The notes beneath the pieces were generated by a model. That model saw nothing but the letters and a program-made list of their open reading frames with translations, was not told the DNA's origin and made no database searches. A program made the translations under genes and the position numbers. From JAHDHW01 sp963793295 (lineage in GTDB: Bacteria; Bacteroidota; Bacteroidia; Chitinophagales; Saprospiraceae): 64,000 nucleotides of DNA. Below are positions 17,554-27,103 of the stretch, piece after piece; the first letter of the stretch is position 1, and each line of letters starts with the position of its first letter. Location of the stretch: the NCBI GenBank assembly GCA_963793295.1, contig CAWBZX010000013.1:372001-436000 (forward strand), in the 5' to 3' direction.

Positions 17554-18273
17554 TCATGGCGTAGGATGCTCGCTTTTTGAAATATCTTTTTTGGATTCTG
17601 AATTTTCTTCATTTGTTGCTGAGGATTGTTCCATGGTTTCAACATTGATTTCTCCTTTTTTCTCTTGGGAACTAAAAAAGTTTCGATGAAAAAGGATAAT
17701 ACTTAGGACTCCTAATGTAATGGACATGTCTGCTATATTAAAAACAGGGCGAAAAAATAGAAATTGATCTCCTCCCCAGAAAGGAAACCAATTTGGAAAT
17801 TGACCTTCAAATAAAGGAAAATATAACATGTCAACAACTTTCCCGTGTAAAAATCCAGCATATCCCCCATTTTCAGGAAATAAGGTTGCTAAATGTCCAT
17901 GATATGATTCTGAAAATATCAATCCATAAAAAGCACTATCGATTATATTTCCAATAGCACCTGCCAGAATAAGGGCAAAACTAATCAATAACCCCATTTT
18001 AGCTTCTGCCTTAATCAATAAACTGATATAATAAGACAAAACAAAAACAGCTGTAATCCTAAATAGACTTAATGCTAACTTTCCGTAAAAACCACCAAGA
18101 GAAAGTCCAAACGCCATTCCATTGTTTTCAACAAAATGCAATCTAGCCCAATCCAAGCCCAATAATGAAATTTCCTGACCATATGAAAGGTGTGTTTTAA
18201 TCCAAACCTTTAACCCTTGGTCAATTATCAAAACAAGCAATACAACAAGGAATACTTTAAGAGATTTTTTCAA
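17554..18273 (-). CDS. lspA: Lipoprotein signal peptidase LspA
   Basis: Inner-membrane aspartyl protease that removes the signal peptide from diacylated prolipoproteins after Lgt has acted. It shows the LspA motifs LIIDQGLKVW (near 16), NNGMAFG (near 50), GAIGNIIDSAFYG (catalytic Asp, near 112) and FNIADMSITLG (second catalytic Asp, near 188). At 239 residues it is longer than E. coli LspA (164) because of a segment between the catalytic motifs and a hydrophilic Ser/Glu-rich tail. Both are common in Bacteroidota. The start is TTG at 18273, as no ATG precedes the first motif. Confidence 0.93.
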   Translation of the reverse strand: MKKSLKVFLVVLLVLIIDQGLKVWIKTHLSYGQEISLLGLDWARLHFVENNGMAFGLSLGGFYGKLALSLFRITAVFVLSYYISLLIKAEAKMGLLISFALILAGAIGNIIDSAFYGLIFSESYHGHLATLFPENGGYAGFLHGKVVDMLYFPLFEGQFPNWFPFWGGDQFLFFRPVFNIADMSITLGVLSIILFHRNFFSSQEKKGEINVETMEQSSATNEENSESKKDISKSEHPTP

Positions 18274-18405
18274 AGCTATTTTTAGTTATTTCAATATTTT
18301 TATTATTGAAAAAAGGTATTAAATTAATAAGTTTGTTAATACGGTTTTTTATCATTTATCTACGTATTAACGAATTGAACACTAGCAGTGTTTAAAAATA
18401 AGATG

Positions 18406-18413
18406 CAAAAATA
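18406..18413 (-). promoter_or_regulatory. Possible -7 box for lspA
   Basis: Minus-strand TATTTTTG matches TAnnTTTG fully and would give a leader of about 125 bases. The only nearby TTTG is at a 15-base spacing, so the -33 box is uncertain. Confidence 0.33.
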
Positions 18414-18490
18414 TCAAATTTGGAAGAGCAAAAAAGAAAAACCGGGCTTTATATAAAATAAAACAATACATTATTTTCAAAGGGCATAAT

Positions 18491-18537
18491 AAAAATAGCG
18501 ATTACACCAATCGTTAATTAGTATAATCGCTATTTTG
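18491..18537 (-). terminator. Terminator of the dksA-like gene
   Basis: Stem of 13 base pairs (AATAGCGATTA with its complement) followed on the minus strand by a T run. It lies 32 bases after the dksA-like stop and separates that gene from lspA. Confidence 0.75.
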
Positions 18538-18569
18538 CTTTTAGCAATATTATTAATATTATAAACTAA

Positions 18570-18950
18570 TTAATTATTAATATTCTGTTGCTTGGCTTCA
18601 ATACTTAGTGTAGCATGAGGAACAGCACGCAAGCGCTCTTTTGAGATTAATTTTCCTGAAACTCTGCAAATGCCATAAATTTTATTCTTAATTCGAATTT
18701 TTGCATTTTCAAGATGCTGCATATGCTTTGTGACACGGGCAGCCAAGGTTGACAAGCGCTCATTTTCAGCAGTTCCTATTCCGTCATCCAGGCCTTTAGC
18801 TTTAGAGTCCGGATTATCGGCCATCTCTGTTAATTGATTTAAATAAAAGGCGAGCTCTTTTCTGGATTTTTCTAATTTTTTGTCAATGATTTGTTCAAAC
18901 TCTTCCAGTTCTTTATCACCATAACGCGTTTTAATCGCTTTCTCACTCAT
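18570..18950 (-). CDS. TraR/DksA-type protein without zinc-finger cysteines
   Basis: Predicted RNA-polymerase-binding regulator related to DksA. The 126 residues form an N-terminal coiled coil (about 15-95) followed by a C-terminal segment in the place of the zinc finger: YGICRVSGKLISKERLRAVP. DksA has four cysteines here (CX2C and a second pair); this protein keeps only one. The sequence is otherwise close to the Bacteroidota TraR/DksA group, so the loss looks like a family feature rather than damage. It has its own promoter and terminator and lies next to lspA. Confidence 0.85.
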   Translation of the reverse strand: MSEKAIKTRYGDKELEEFEQIIDKKLEKSRKELAFYLNQLTEMADNPDSKAKGLDDGIGTAENERLSTLAARVTKHMQHLENAKIRIKNKIYGICRVSGKLISKERLRAVPHATLSIEAKQQNINN

Positions 18951-19053
18951 GATATTATAATTTATGTTTGTCTAAAAAAATGTTTAAATGATTTTGCAGT
19001 CAAACAAATCGAAATAAACATTTGAAATGATTATTTTTTTTAAAACGATGCTG

Positions 19054-19084
19054 CAAAAATAATTAATTTTTAATTAAAATCAAG
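19054..19084 (-). promoter_or_regulatory. Promoter of the dksA-like gene
   Basis: On the minus strand: CTTG (19084-19081), a 19-base spacer, then TATTTTTG (19061-19054), a perfect -7 box. The leader would be about 95 bases. Confidence 0.48.
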
Positions 19085-19125
19085 TTAATTTTTTGAAGGC
19101 CAGAAAACTATAAATGATCTTCTTT

Positions 19126-21570
19126 TTAAAATTGTTTTGTTGCCTTTTTTGTCAAATGAGTTGTCATTACATCATCTAATCCTAAAGCCTTTGCCATTTT
19201 TATATCTTCATTGAAGCCTATCAGATCTCCTGAAAGCTTCTTTATTATTGCACGATTATAGTAAGCTTCCGCATTCTTAGGACTTAGATAAATGGTTTTG
19301 TTGTAATCATCAAGTGCATTTTTAAAAAGCCCTAAAAAGTGAAAACTTATTGCTCGATGATAGAAATATTCAGATTTTTCAACGGGGCTATTTTCGATTG
19401 CAAAGGTGAAATCAACAACTGATGCTGTATAATCTTCTAAATCAAATTTCAATAGGCCACATAAAAAGTATAGTTCTTGATTATTTGGATCCAAATCGAT
19501 CGCTTTTTCACAATCTTTCAAAGCTTCTTTGTACCTTTTTAATGCCTGAAGAGCTTTGGCTCTGTTGGCAAATAATATACTTTCCGAAGGCGACTTTTCA
19601 ATTGCCTTGTTATAGTCCTCAAGCGATTCAAAAATATTGCCAGATATAAATTTTATGGTAGCAATATTATTTAAAACCTTAGTATTATTTGGGTCTAAGA
19701 GATAGCTTTGATTGAAATCTTTCAAGGCTTTTTTATATAGTTTTCTATTTGAAAAACAAATTCCTCTCAGATAATAGGGTTGCGCAAATTTTGGATTATG
19801 GTTGATCACAATTGAAAAATCACGAGATGCATTTTTGAAATCATTTATATCAAAATAGACATTTCCTCGGCTATAATAAGCTGCGGTCAATTCTGGATCA
19901 AAAACAACTGCTTTTGAGAAATCGGTAATCGATTTCTGATAATTTTGTATACTAAAATACGAGTTGCCACGCTCGAGAAAAGTATTTGCGTTTTCATCAT
20001 TTAATTGCAAGGCATAGGTATAATTAATAATAGCTTCTCCATGATTTCCTTCAATAGCAAGTAATTTTGCACGGTCACAGTAAAATTTTTCGTTACGCTC
20101 TTTATCTGCATTAGAGGAGGTATGTCCTTGTTTTTGATTTAAGTCAGAAAAACCATCATTACTATTCTTCATTGTTTGGCTAACTTTTTTAGGTGGAATT
20201 TCTTTGGGAATAAAAGCTTTTATTTTAAAATCATGTTCCGGAAAGCTAACTTCTTCGGCAGCAAATAATTTATATGCAACAGTTTCTTGTAAAAAAGATT
20301 CATCAATTTTTACACCTTCCTCAGCGTAGGTAAATCCAAATTGTTGGTCTGATGATTTTTCCTGAACAGCTCCAATTCCTTTTGCTGTAAATTCCTCTTC
20401 TTGGAAATTAGATGAATTAAAATCCGAAGATTTAATACTTTTTTGGGCAGCTATATTTTCCGGATCAAATTTTATTGCTTTTTGCCAATCTTCCATCGCT
20501 TTCTTTTTATTTCCTAAAAGATAATAAGATTGTCCGCGGTTACTCAAAGCTTCAGAATATTCGGGATTAATAATTAATGCCTGATCAAAATCGAGTATTG
20601 CATCTTCAAAGAGACCTTGGAAATGAAACACAAGCCCTCTATAATTCAGATATAATTCTTTTTTGTGATCAAGTTGGATTGCTTTATTGAAATTTTCAAG
20701 AGCAGCCTGATATTCTGCCTGTTTATATTTTATTAAACCAATGCCATAATATGCGGAAGCATTATTAAAATCTAATCTTGAAGATTCCAAAAAATCAACG
20801 AGTGCTTTTTCAGAATCATCTTGATCCAGCCAGAAGAATCCACGATTGACATAAGTGTAACTATTTGGCATTATTTCCAAAGCGGTATTAAAGTCTATTA
20901 AGGCTTCATCAATCATTCCAAGTTTTAGATATGCGTTCGCTCTATTGTTATAAATTCGTTCATCATCTGGCATGATTCGTAAAGCTTCGGTATAAAATTG
21001 AATTGCATTGTGGTAATCGCCCAAAGCATAAAATACATCTCCTTTATTGATATAGGCTTCGTAATCAAAAGGATCTTTTTCCAATGCTTCGTCAAAATCA
21101 TTCAATGCTTTTTTATACTCTTTAAGCATACTCGAGGCCATCCCCCTGTTTACTAAATGAAGGCTCGTCACAGAATTTTTCAAAACGAGATTATAATCTT
21201 TTATAGCGCCTTCAGCATCATGCAGCAGGTAGCGTATACGCGCTCGTTGCTCATAAGCTTGAACATCGTTAGGGGTGATGCTAATAAGGGTGTTAAAATC
21301 TATTAAGGCTTTATTATATTTTTCTAATTCATAATAAGCCAATCCACGATTATAAAGTGCTTTAATATGGTCACGATCTATTATTAGCGCTTCCGAATAA
21401 TAATTTACCGCTTTATCAAAATCGTTGTTTTTGTGGAATTCGACACCCCGTTTATAAAATGATTCTGCAGTTAGTTGAGGATATAAATTGTTTGAGGGTT
21501 GGGAGTCTAATGAAGAAGAATAAATTAAAAATATCAATATTGAAAAAAGGGAGTACGTGGATAAATTCAT
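19126..21570 (-). CDS. Secreted protein with two TPR arrays
   Basis: An 814-residue exported protein made almost entirely of tetratricopeptide repeats, which usually mediate protein-protein contacts. A signal peptide (residues 1 to about 24) is followed by about ten repeats (about 28-380). Next comes a low-complexity linker without repeats (about 385-480, including EVSFPEHDFKIKAFIPKEIP), then a second array of nine or so repeats (about 490-800). Repeat landmarks such as ALIDFNTAL, YYNRA and ALDYNKTI recur every 34 residues. No enzymatic domain is visible. It is a single gene flanked by long non-coding DNA on its 5' side. A periplasmic or outer-membrane scaffold role is inference. Confidence 0.85.
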   Translation of the reverse strand: MNLSTYSLFSILIFLIYSSSLDSQPSNNLYPQLTAESFYKRGVEFHKNNDFDKAVNYYSEALIIDRDHIKALYNRGLAYYELEKYNKALIDFNTLISITPNDVQAYEQRARIRYLLHDAEGAIKDYNLVLKNSVTSLHLVNRGMASSMLKEYKKALNDFDEALEKDPFDYEAYINKGDVFYALGDYHNAIQFYTEALRIMPDDERIYNNRANAYLKLGMIDEALIDFNTALEIMPNSYTYVNRGFFWLDQDDSEKALVDFLESSRLDFNNASAYYGIGLIKYKQAEYQAALENFNKAIQLDHKKELYLNYRGLVFHFQGLFEDAILDFDQALIINPEYSEALSNRGQSYYLLGNKKKAMEDWQKAIKFDPENIAAQKSIKSSDFNSSNFQEEEFTAKGIGAVQEKSSDQQFGFTYAEEGVKIDESFLQETVAYKLFAAEEVSFPEHDFKIKAFIPKEIPPKKVSQTMKNSNDGFSDLNQKQGHTSSNADKERNEKFYCDRAKLLAIEGNHGEAIINYTYALQLNDENANTFLERGNSYFSIQNYQKSITDFSKAVVFDPELTAAYYSRGNVYFDINDFKNASRDFSIVINHNPKFAQPYYLRGICFSNRKLYKKALKDFNQSYLLDPNNTKVLNNIATIKFISGNIFESLEDYNKAIEKSPSESILFANRAKALQALKRYKEALKDCEKAIDLDPNNQELYFLCGLLKFDLEDYTASVVDFTFAIENSPVEKSEYFYHRAISFHFLGLFKNALDDYNKTIYLSPKNAEAYYNRAIIKKLSGDLIGFNEDIKMAKALGLDDVMTTHLTKKATKQF

Positions 21571-22392
21571 GATGAGCTATTTTGAAATAGGAAAAACAGG
21601 CACTTAGCAAACACATGTCTACGAAAACAAATGTGTTTTTGTTTTAATGTGTCATCAAATTGTTTGCCAGTTTTAATAAATTTTACTTCGTGGGAGATAA
21701 TGAGAAAAAGGGCATCTGGAATAAAAAAAACAAATATTTTTTTGTTACATGTATCGTGTGTGCTAGAATATGATCTTAGATTGAAAATGAGATAATGTTA
21801 AATAGTCATAATCAATAATTTGATTATACAGAAAGTTCCGGACACATTACGTTTTTATATAAATTAAAATAAGTATAAATGTTTTGATGGCTTACAAATA
21901 TATTTAATATTATTAAAAAAGGAATAAATAAAAAATCTTGGTTCGATAAAAATTTATTCCGATTGAGTATTTTAATTTAGATTATTCTTTTTTCATAAAT
22001 TTTTTTATCGTGTTGGAAAACAGAAATTAATGCGTTATAAAAAAACCAAATATGTTGCAACAAGACCAACACATAGCAATAATATGATATATTATAATTA
22101 CCTGTCACAGTATATAAGAAAAAAAGGTAGTCGGGCGCCTGTTTGTCTTGACTATACATTTAAAATAAACTTATATTTGTTTCGATTGATGCCGATCAAC
22201 TTACTATGAGACAACTATGAGGAAATATCTATTTAGTAAGTCATTGGCAAATTATTTAATTTTTCTACCAATGTACTTACATCAATCAAACAAGATAGAA
22301 TGGTATGCTTCGGCAGGCCATTAGGAAAAAATATCAATTTAGATTGATGGTAGTTTATTGGTGATTTTATCACAAAAAATTGCCGCTTTATT
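21571..22392. other. Long gene-free divergent region
   Basis: More than 800 bases, the longest non-coding stretch in the window, between the divergent TPR and glucosaminidase genes. It is very AT-rich. It holds a promoter for the glucosaminidase (22148-22179), an 8-base-pair inverted repeat at 21609-21638 in the TPR gene leader, and a 35-codon leader ORF at 22217-22324. I recognise no RNA family. Confidence 0.5.
22148..22179 (+). promoter_or_regulatory. Probable promoter of the glucosaminidase gene
   Basis: TTG (22148-22150), 21-base spacer, TATATTTG (22172-22179), a perfect TAnnTTTG. Transcription from here leaves a leader of about 205 bases. Confidence 0.4.
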
Positions 22393-23361
22393 ATGAGAAA
22401 ACAATTGCACTATGTAACCCTATTATTACTTTTTTTTAACGTCAATACTCTTTTTGGCGAAAACTACGTGGACCTGTATATTAATACTTACAAGGATATC
22501 GCGATACGAGAAATGATGAGGAGTGGTATTCCCGCGAGTATCACGCTTGCTCAGGGAATACATGAATCTTCGTGGGGAAGAGGAGAGCTAGCGCTGAATT
22601 CAAACAATCATTTTGGAATTAAATGTAAAGATTATTGGGAGGGTCCTTCATTTTATTATGAAGATGATGATTTTGACAATCAGGGTAAACTTATGAAATC
22701 ATGCTTTCGAGCATACGAAAACCCGGAAAGGTCATATATTGATCACACTGATTTTTTAATGAACACTGCCCATTACCAAGTTTTATTCAATTATAGTAAT
22801 ACAGATTATATGCGCTGGGCGAAAGGTTTGAAAAAATGCGGCTACGCAACAGATAAAGAATACGCAAATAAATTAATTCGGACCATAAAAGAGTATAAAC
22901 TGTATAAATATGATCTACAAGCGGAACAAAGGGTATTGGCATCAGCACCTACTTATAAAATTCCAAAAAGGAATATCAATGATTTAGTAATAAGAACGGA
23001 TGAAAACGAAGAGCAACTGTTTTCGGCATTAGATATTCCAAAAGCCATACAAATCCCTGATGATTATACAAGAAAATTTGAGGTATTTGAAACAGTAAAG
23101 ATTGAAAACCGAAAAATGCGAAAATTTGCTCAAAATAAAAAAGAAGAAGTCATCAAAGAAATAATTCCTTTAGAAAGAGAAAAAGTAACGTATGAAGAGG
23201 AATACTATGATGAATATAAAATAGAACCAAGACCTTTTAACTCAAGTGTTGCCCCAACAAAAACTAATAAAGAATCAATTATACCGGTAGCATTTGCAAG
23301 TACTGAAAAAGCGTATCATTTGACAAGAAAACCAAGATCATCTAGTGCAAATTTGAGATAA
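22393..23361 (+). CDS. Secreted glucosaminidase (GH73-type peptidoglycan hydrolase)
   Basis: Predicted to cut N-acetylglucosamine linkages in peptidoglycan during wall turnover or daughter-cell separation. A signal peptide (residues 1-22) leads into the catalytic domain (about 28-175). ITLAQGIHESSWGRGELA carries the catalytic Glu (E58), with NNHFGIKC and CFRAYENPERSYIDH typical of the FlgJ/GH73 group. The C-terminal 145 residues are charged and probably disordered. They lack the LysM repeats that often follow this domain in Bacteroidota, so wall binding may rely on another partner. The ATG at 22393 fits the signal peptide. It ends at a terminator shared with convergent pdxA. Confidence 0.88.
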   Translation: MRKQLHYVTLLLLFFNVNTLFGENYVDLYINTYKDIAIREMMRSGIPASITLAQGIHESSWGRGELALNSNNHFGIKCKDYWEGPSFYYEDDDFDNQGKLMKSCFRAYENPERSYIDHTDFLMNTAHYQVLFNYSNTDYMRWAKGLKKCGYATDKEYANKLIRTIKEYKLYKYDLQAEQRVLASAPTYKIPKRNINDLVIRTDENEEQLFSALDIPKAIQIPDDYTRKFEVFETVKIENRKMRKFAQNKKEEVIKEIIPLEREKVTYEEEYYDEYKIEPRPFNSSVAPTKTNKESIIPVAFASTEKAYHLTRKPRSSSANLR

Positions 23362-23370
23362 AATAATTGT

Positions 23371-23414
23371 TTAAAAAAAGGCGATTATCAAAGTTGATAA
23401 TCGCCTTTTTTTAA
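23371..23414. terminator. Bidirectional terminator between the glucosaminidase gene and pdxA
   Basis: Perfect 21-base-pair stem around GGCGATTATCAA with only two unpaired centre bases and A/T runs at both ends. The pdxA stop codon (23411-23413) lies inside the hairpin. Confidence 0.88.
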
Positions 23415-24478
23415 TCCTTTGAAACCTCACTTTCATCAACAGGTTGCTCTTTTCGTAACAAAGGATTTGAAGTTAATTCTGTATATAATTTTCTGTTTTT
23501 TGCAATATCAATGGCAAGGAATAATGCCTGTCGGAAAGAAGAAGGATTTGCTACATTATTTCCTGCTATTTCATAAGCAGTGCCGTGGTCAGGAGAAGTT
23601 CTGACAATATCCAAACCTGCTGTGAAATTCACTCCAGAGCCAAAAGAAAGCGATTTAAATGGGATCAGTCCCTGGTCATGGTACATTGCTAAGATTCCGT
23701 CAAATTTGGAGTATTGCATTGAGCCGAAAAACCCATCTGCGGGATAAGGACCCATTGCAAGGACTCCTTTTTTCTTAGCTTCAATGATAACCGGACGGAT
23801 AACGTTTTCTTCTTCATCTCCAATAATGCCACCATCACTGGCATGAGGGTTTAAGCCCAAGAGTGCGATTGTTGGTCGTTCAATATTAAAATCGATTTTA
23901 AGAGAATCATTTAAGAGCTGAAGTTTAGTCCTTATAAGTTCCTTTGTCAATGCAGCGGAAATGTCTCTAATAGCTAAGTGGTTAGTTACTAATCCTATGC
24001 GAAGATTATCATTGACCATGAGCATAAGGCTTTCCTTTGCACCAAATTCATTTGTTAGATATTCTGTGTGGCCAAGAAATTTAAAGTCAGCCACCTGCAT
24101 TGCTTTTTTATTGATAGGCGCAGTGACCAATGCGTCAAAATATCCGTTTTTGAGATCAATTACAGCCTGCTCCAAAGATATCTTTGCATACTTACCACTA
24201 CTATCTGAAAGCTTACCTAAAGTTATAATGACATCATCATTCCAACAGTTAACTACATTGATTTTATCCTTCTTGATTCGATCACCTGAAGTAGCTACAT
24301 TAAATTGAAAAGATTCAAGTCCAACAACATTTTTATGATAAGAAATGACTTTTGAGGATCCATAAATAATCGGTATACACAGATCTAAAATTTGTGGATG
24401 GGAAAGTGTTTTTAGAATAACTTCAAGCCCAATTCCATTGATATCTCCAATACTTATTCCTATTCTAATCTTATTCAT
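23411..24478 (-). CDS. pdxA: 4-hydroxythreonine-4-phosphate dehydrogenase PdxA
   Basis: NAD-dependent, metal-requiring dehydrogenase of the DXP-dependent pyridoxal phosphate pathway. The N-terminus IGISIGDINGIGLEVILK matches the family GDPAGIGPE loop. FLGHTEYL (near 135) and MYHDQGLIPFKSL (near 268) supply metal and substrate histidines. DIVRTSPDHGTAYEIAG (near 298) is the C-terminal signature. At 355 residues it is full length. The ATG at 24478 is the only reasonable start. The gene is transcribed alone towards the glucosaminidase gene. Confidence 0.96.
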   Translation of the reverse strand: MNKIRIGISIGDINGIGLEVILKTLSHPQILDLCIPIIYGSSKVISYHKNVVGLESFQFNVATSGDRIKKDKINVVNCWNDDVIITLGKLSDSSGKYAKISLEQAVIDLKNGYFDALVTAPINKKAMQVADFKFLGHTEYLTNEFGAKESLMLMVNDNLRIGLVTNHLAIRDISAALTKELIRTKLQLLNDSLKIDFNIERPTIALLGLNPHASDGGIIGDEEENVIRPVIIEAKKKGVLAMGPYPADGFFGSMQYSKFDGILAMYHDQGLIPFKSLSFGSGVNFTAGLDIVRTSPDHGTAYEIAGNNVANPSSFRQALFLAIDIAKNRKLYTELTSNPLLRKEQPVDESEVSKD

Positions 24479-24581
24479 TTTTGAAAATTTCTATTTTCCT
24501 GAGATTATTAAAAAAAAGGTGAAAACAGTAATAAAAAAAATAACCCACACCCGATAACTCAAAACAGAGTAACAAGTTGCT

Positions 24582-26015
24582 TTAATAATTCTTTAAAAAG
24601 TTATACATTAATCTAACTCCTATTCCAGTACCTTCTTTTGTTCGATAACTGTCAGCGTTTTTAAGGAATGCAGAACCCGCAATGTCAAAATGGAGCCAGG
24701 GATAATCTGTAAAATGTTCTAAAAATTTACCTGCTGTAATCATTCCAGCATCAGGTCCACCCAGGTTTTTCAAATCAGCAATATTGGATTTGAGTTGGTC
24801 ACCATATTCTCTCCACAAAGGTAATTCAACTAATCTTTCATATACATCAAAACCGCCTTTTTCAACATTTTCTTTTAATTCCTTACCAGCAGTCCCCATG
24901 TAGCAAATCGCTTCACGACCGACGGCACGCGCAGCAGCACCGGTCAATGTGGCAAAATCAACAACCAATTCAGGCTTATACTTTTTAGCATAATGCAGCG
25001 CATCAGCAAGAACAAGCCGACCTTCAGCGTCCGTATTTAAAACTTCAACAGTGGTTCCGTCGAACATGGTGATAACGTCACCTGGCACATAAGCATTTTT
25101 TCCTGGTCGATTATCCGTAGAAGGAATCAGTGCAACGACATGCAGGGGCAATTTATTTGTAGAAATGGCCATCATTGCTCCGATGACTGTAGCGGCACCT
25201 CCCATATCACTTTTCATGAAATCCATGGAATTGGCAGTGGGTTTCAAACTTAAACCCCCAGTGTCATAAACGATCCCCTTGCCTACAAGGACGATTGGTT
25301 TTTTATTTTTTACTTTGGCAGGTTTCCACTCAAGAATATTAAAACGGGGAGGGTTTTCACTGCCTAAATTCACAGCGATAATACCACCCATTTTTAAAGA
25401 CTCAATTTTCTTTTTATCCAAAACTTTTACAGAAAAACCGCATGCCTTGCCAATAGATTGAATTTCTTTACTCAATTGCTCAGCAGAAAGAAAAGAATGT
25501 GGTTCATTTACAAGATCTCTGGCTTTGCAAGTGGCTGCAAGGACATTCGATAATTGACCTACATCAGACTTTGAAGCAGACCCGATGTCAACCCGTACTT
25601 CACGTAAAGTATTAGCCTTTTCATTTTTATCACTAAAATATTTTAAGAACTGGTAGTTTCCTAAAACTATTCCTTCAAGAAAATCAAGGGTGCGGTTTAT
25701 TGATCGTTTGTTAATCAGTGTTACAGACTTAATCTTATATTGGGAGATGAGTGTCAAAACTTCATTGCCTGCGATCCTCGCATCTTCACGGCTTATTGAA
25801 TCGGTTCCATTTTCTTTTAAAAACTGAACGATTATAGAACTCGAAGCACGTGGAAGAAAAACACAAGAGACTTCTTTTTTTGCCGCATCCTTCAAAAAAG
25901 ACGATTCCGAATCACTTAATAAGGTAGAAGTCCAATCAAAATCCCTTGCATCAGAAAGAATAATAAGATCATCCTTGCTTTTATATGTATTGCTTACCGT
26001 AACTTTGGTATTCAT
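24582..26015 (-). CDS. pepA: Leucyl aminopeptidase (M17, PepA-like)
   Basis: Cytoplasmic di-zinc aminopeptidase that removes N-terminal residues from peptides. The catalytic half contains VGKGIVYDTGGLSLKP (metal Lys/Asp), MKSDMGGAATVIG and the M17 signature NTDAEGRLVLADAL. The N-terminal half is the less conserved regulatory domain. At 477 residues it is within the family range. The ATG is at 26015. About 100 bases separate its stop from pdxA, so the two leftward genes may be co-transcribed. Confidence 0.95.
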   Translation of the reverse strand: MNTKVTVSNTYKSKDDLIILSDARDFDWTSTLLSDSESSFLKDAAKKEVSCVFLPRASSSIIVQFLKENGTDSISREDARIAGNEVLTLISQYKIKSVTLINKRSINRTLDFLEGIVLGNYQFLKYFSDKNEKANTLREVRVDIGSASKSDVGQLSNVLAATCKARDLVNEPHSFLSAEQLSKEIQSIGKACGFSVKVLDKKKIESLKMGGIIAVNLGSENPPRFNILEWKPAKVKNKKPIVLVGKGIVYDTGGLSLKPTANSMDFMKSDMGGAATVIGAMMAISTNKLPLHVVALIPSTDNRPGKNAYVPGDVITMFDGTTVEVLNTDAEGRLVLADALHYAKKYKPELVVDFATLTGAAARAVGREAICYMGTAGKELKENVEKGGFDVYERLVELPLWREYGDQLKSNIADLKNLGGPDAGMITAGKFLEHFTDYPWLHFDIAGSAFLKNADSYRTKEGTGIGVRLMYNFLKNY

Positions 26016-26257
26016 TAAGTATCTTTAAAGGTATTGCTTTTCAAGTAAAATTTAAGCTAAGATAAATAAATAACTTGAATTTAGAATTTAATAGTAAAAT
26101 TTTAGTTTAAACTACTGATAATCTGTATTTTATATATGGGAGAATAATGTTTTTAAAAAACAAAAAACAGCTTATTTTCACCTCGAAAATCGATTATTTA
26201 ATTGAGTTGAAAAGATATATTTAAAGACTGAAAATTTCATCAACAAAATAAAAATAT

Positions 26258-27040
26258 TTGAGGGCTAAAAAATCATACGGACAACATTTTTTGACAAGTG
26301 AAGAAATTGCAAAACAGATTGGCGATTCCCTCCAAAAAACGGATACTTACAAAAGAGTTCTCGAAATAGGTCCCGGAAAAGGGATGTTGACCAAATACCT
26401 TCTGGAAAAAGATTATGAACTATTGGTTGTAGAGGCAGATCAGGACATGGTAATGTACCTAAAAAAACATTTTCCGCAACTTAAAGACTACATTATAAGT
26501 GCAGATTTTTTAAAAGTTGATTTGAATTTGTTTTTAAAAAACGAACCTTTTGCAATAATTGGAAACTTTCCCTATAATATTTCTTCCCAGATATTATTCA
26601 GAATGCTAGAATATAAATCGCAAGTTCCTGAGCTTGTAGGAATGTTTCAAAAAGAAATGGCAGATAGAGTGGTATCCAAGCCAGGCAGTAAAGTTTATGG
26701 AGTAATCAGTGTTTTAGTTCAGGCTTATTACGAAGGGGAATTGCTATTAAATGTTGATAGAAGCTTTTTTAATCCCTCGCCAAAAGTGCAATCTGCTGTC
26801 ATAAGAATGACCAGAAAAGAAAACCAGGAATTAGGGTGCAATGAAAAGTTGTTTCGTAAGGTAGTAAAACAAGCTTTTAGCCAGCGAAGAAAAATGTTGA
26901 GAAATACTATGAAATCTTTCGTGAAAGGAGATCCATTATTAGAAAGCGAGTTTTTTAAGCAAAGGCCAGAACAACTGAGCGTAGAAAATTTTGTAATGTT
27001 AACGAATTGGATTGAACAACGGATAGATCAAAACGATTGA
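26258..27040 (+). CDS. rsmA: 16S rRNA dimethyladenosine transferase RsmA (KsgA)
   Basis: SAM-dependent enzyme that dimethylates two adjacent adenines near the 3' end of 16S rRNA late in 30S assembly. RAKKSYGQHFL at the N-terminus, EIGPGKGMLTKYL (SAM binding), NFPYNISSQILF (catalytic NLPY-type motif) and AFSQRRKMLRN at the C-terminus are diagnostic. At 260 residues it is full length. The start is TTG at 26258, because the AKKSYGQHFL motif must lie at the extreme N-terminus and no ATG precedes it. The frameshifted yqeY gene follows 63 bases downstream on the same strand. Confidence 0.95.
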   Translation: MRAKKSYGQHFLTSEEIAKQIGDSLQKTDTYKRVLEIGPGKGMLTKYLLEKDYELLVVEADQDMVMYLKKHFPQLKDYIISADFLKVDLNLFLKNEPFAIIGNFPYNISSQILFRMLEYKSQVPELVGMFQKEMADRVVSKPGSKVYGVISVLVQAYYEGELLLNVDRSFFNPSPKVQSAVIRMTRKENQELGCNEKLFRKVVKQAFSQRRKMLRNTMKSFVKGDPLLESEFFKQRPEQLSVENFVMLTNWIEQRIDQND

Positions 27041-27103
27041 ACTTTTTCATTCGAGAAGAACTTATTAAAACGGTATTTATTTTTTAATAAAAAGGAACAC
27101 AAG

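Noticed and set aside
21977..22159. 60-codon minus-strand ORF in the long intergenic region
   Set aside because: Tyrosine-rich composition as expected from AT-rich non-coding DNA, no start signal, and it overlaps the promoter area of the glucosaminidase.
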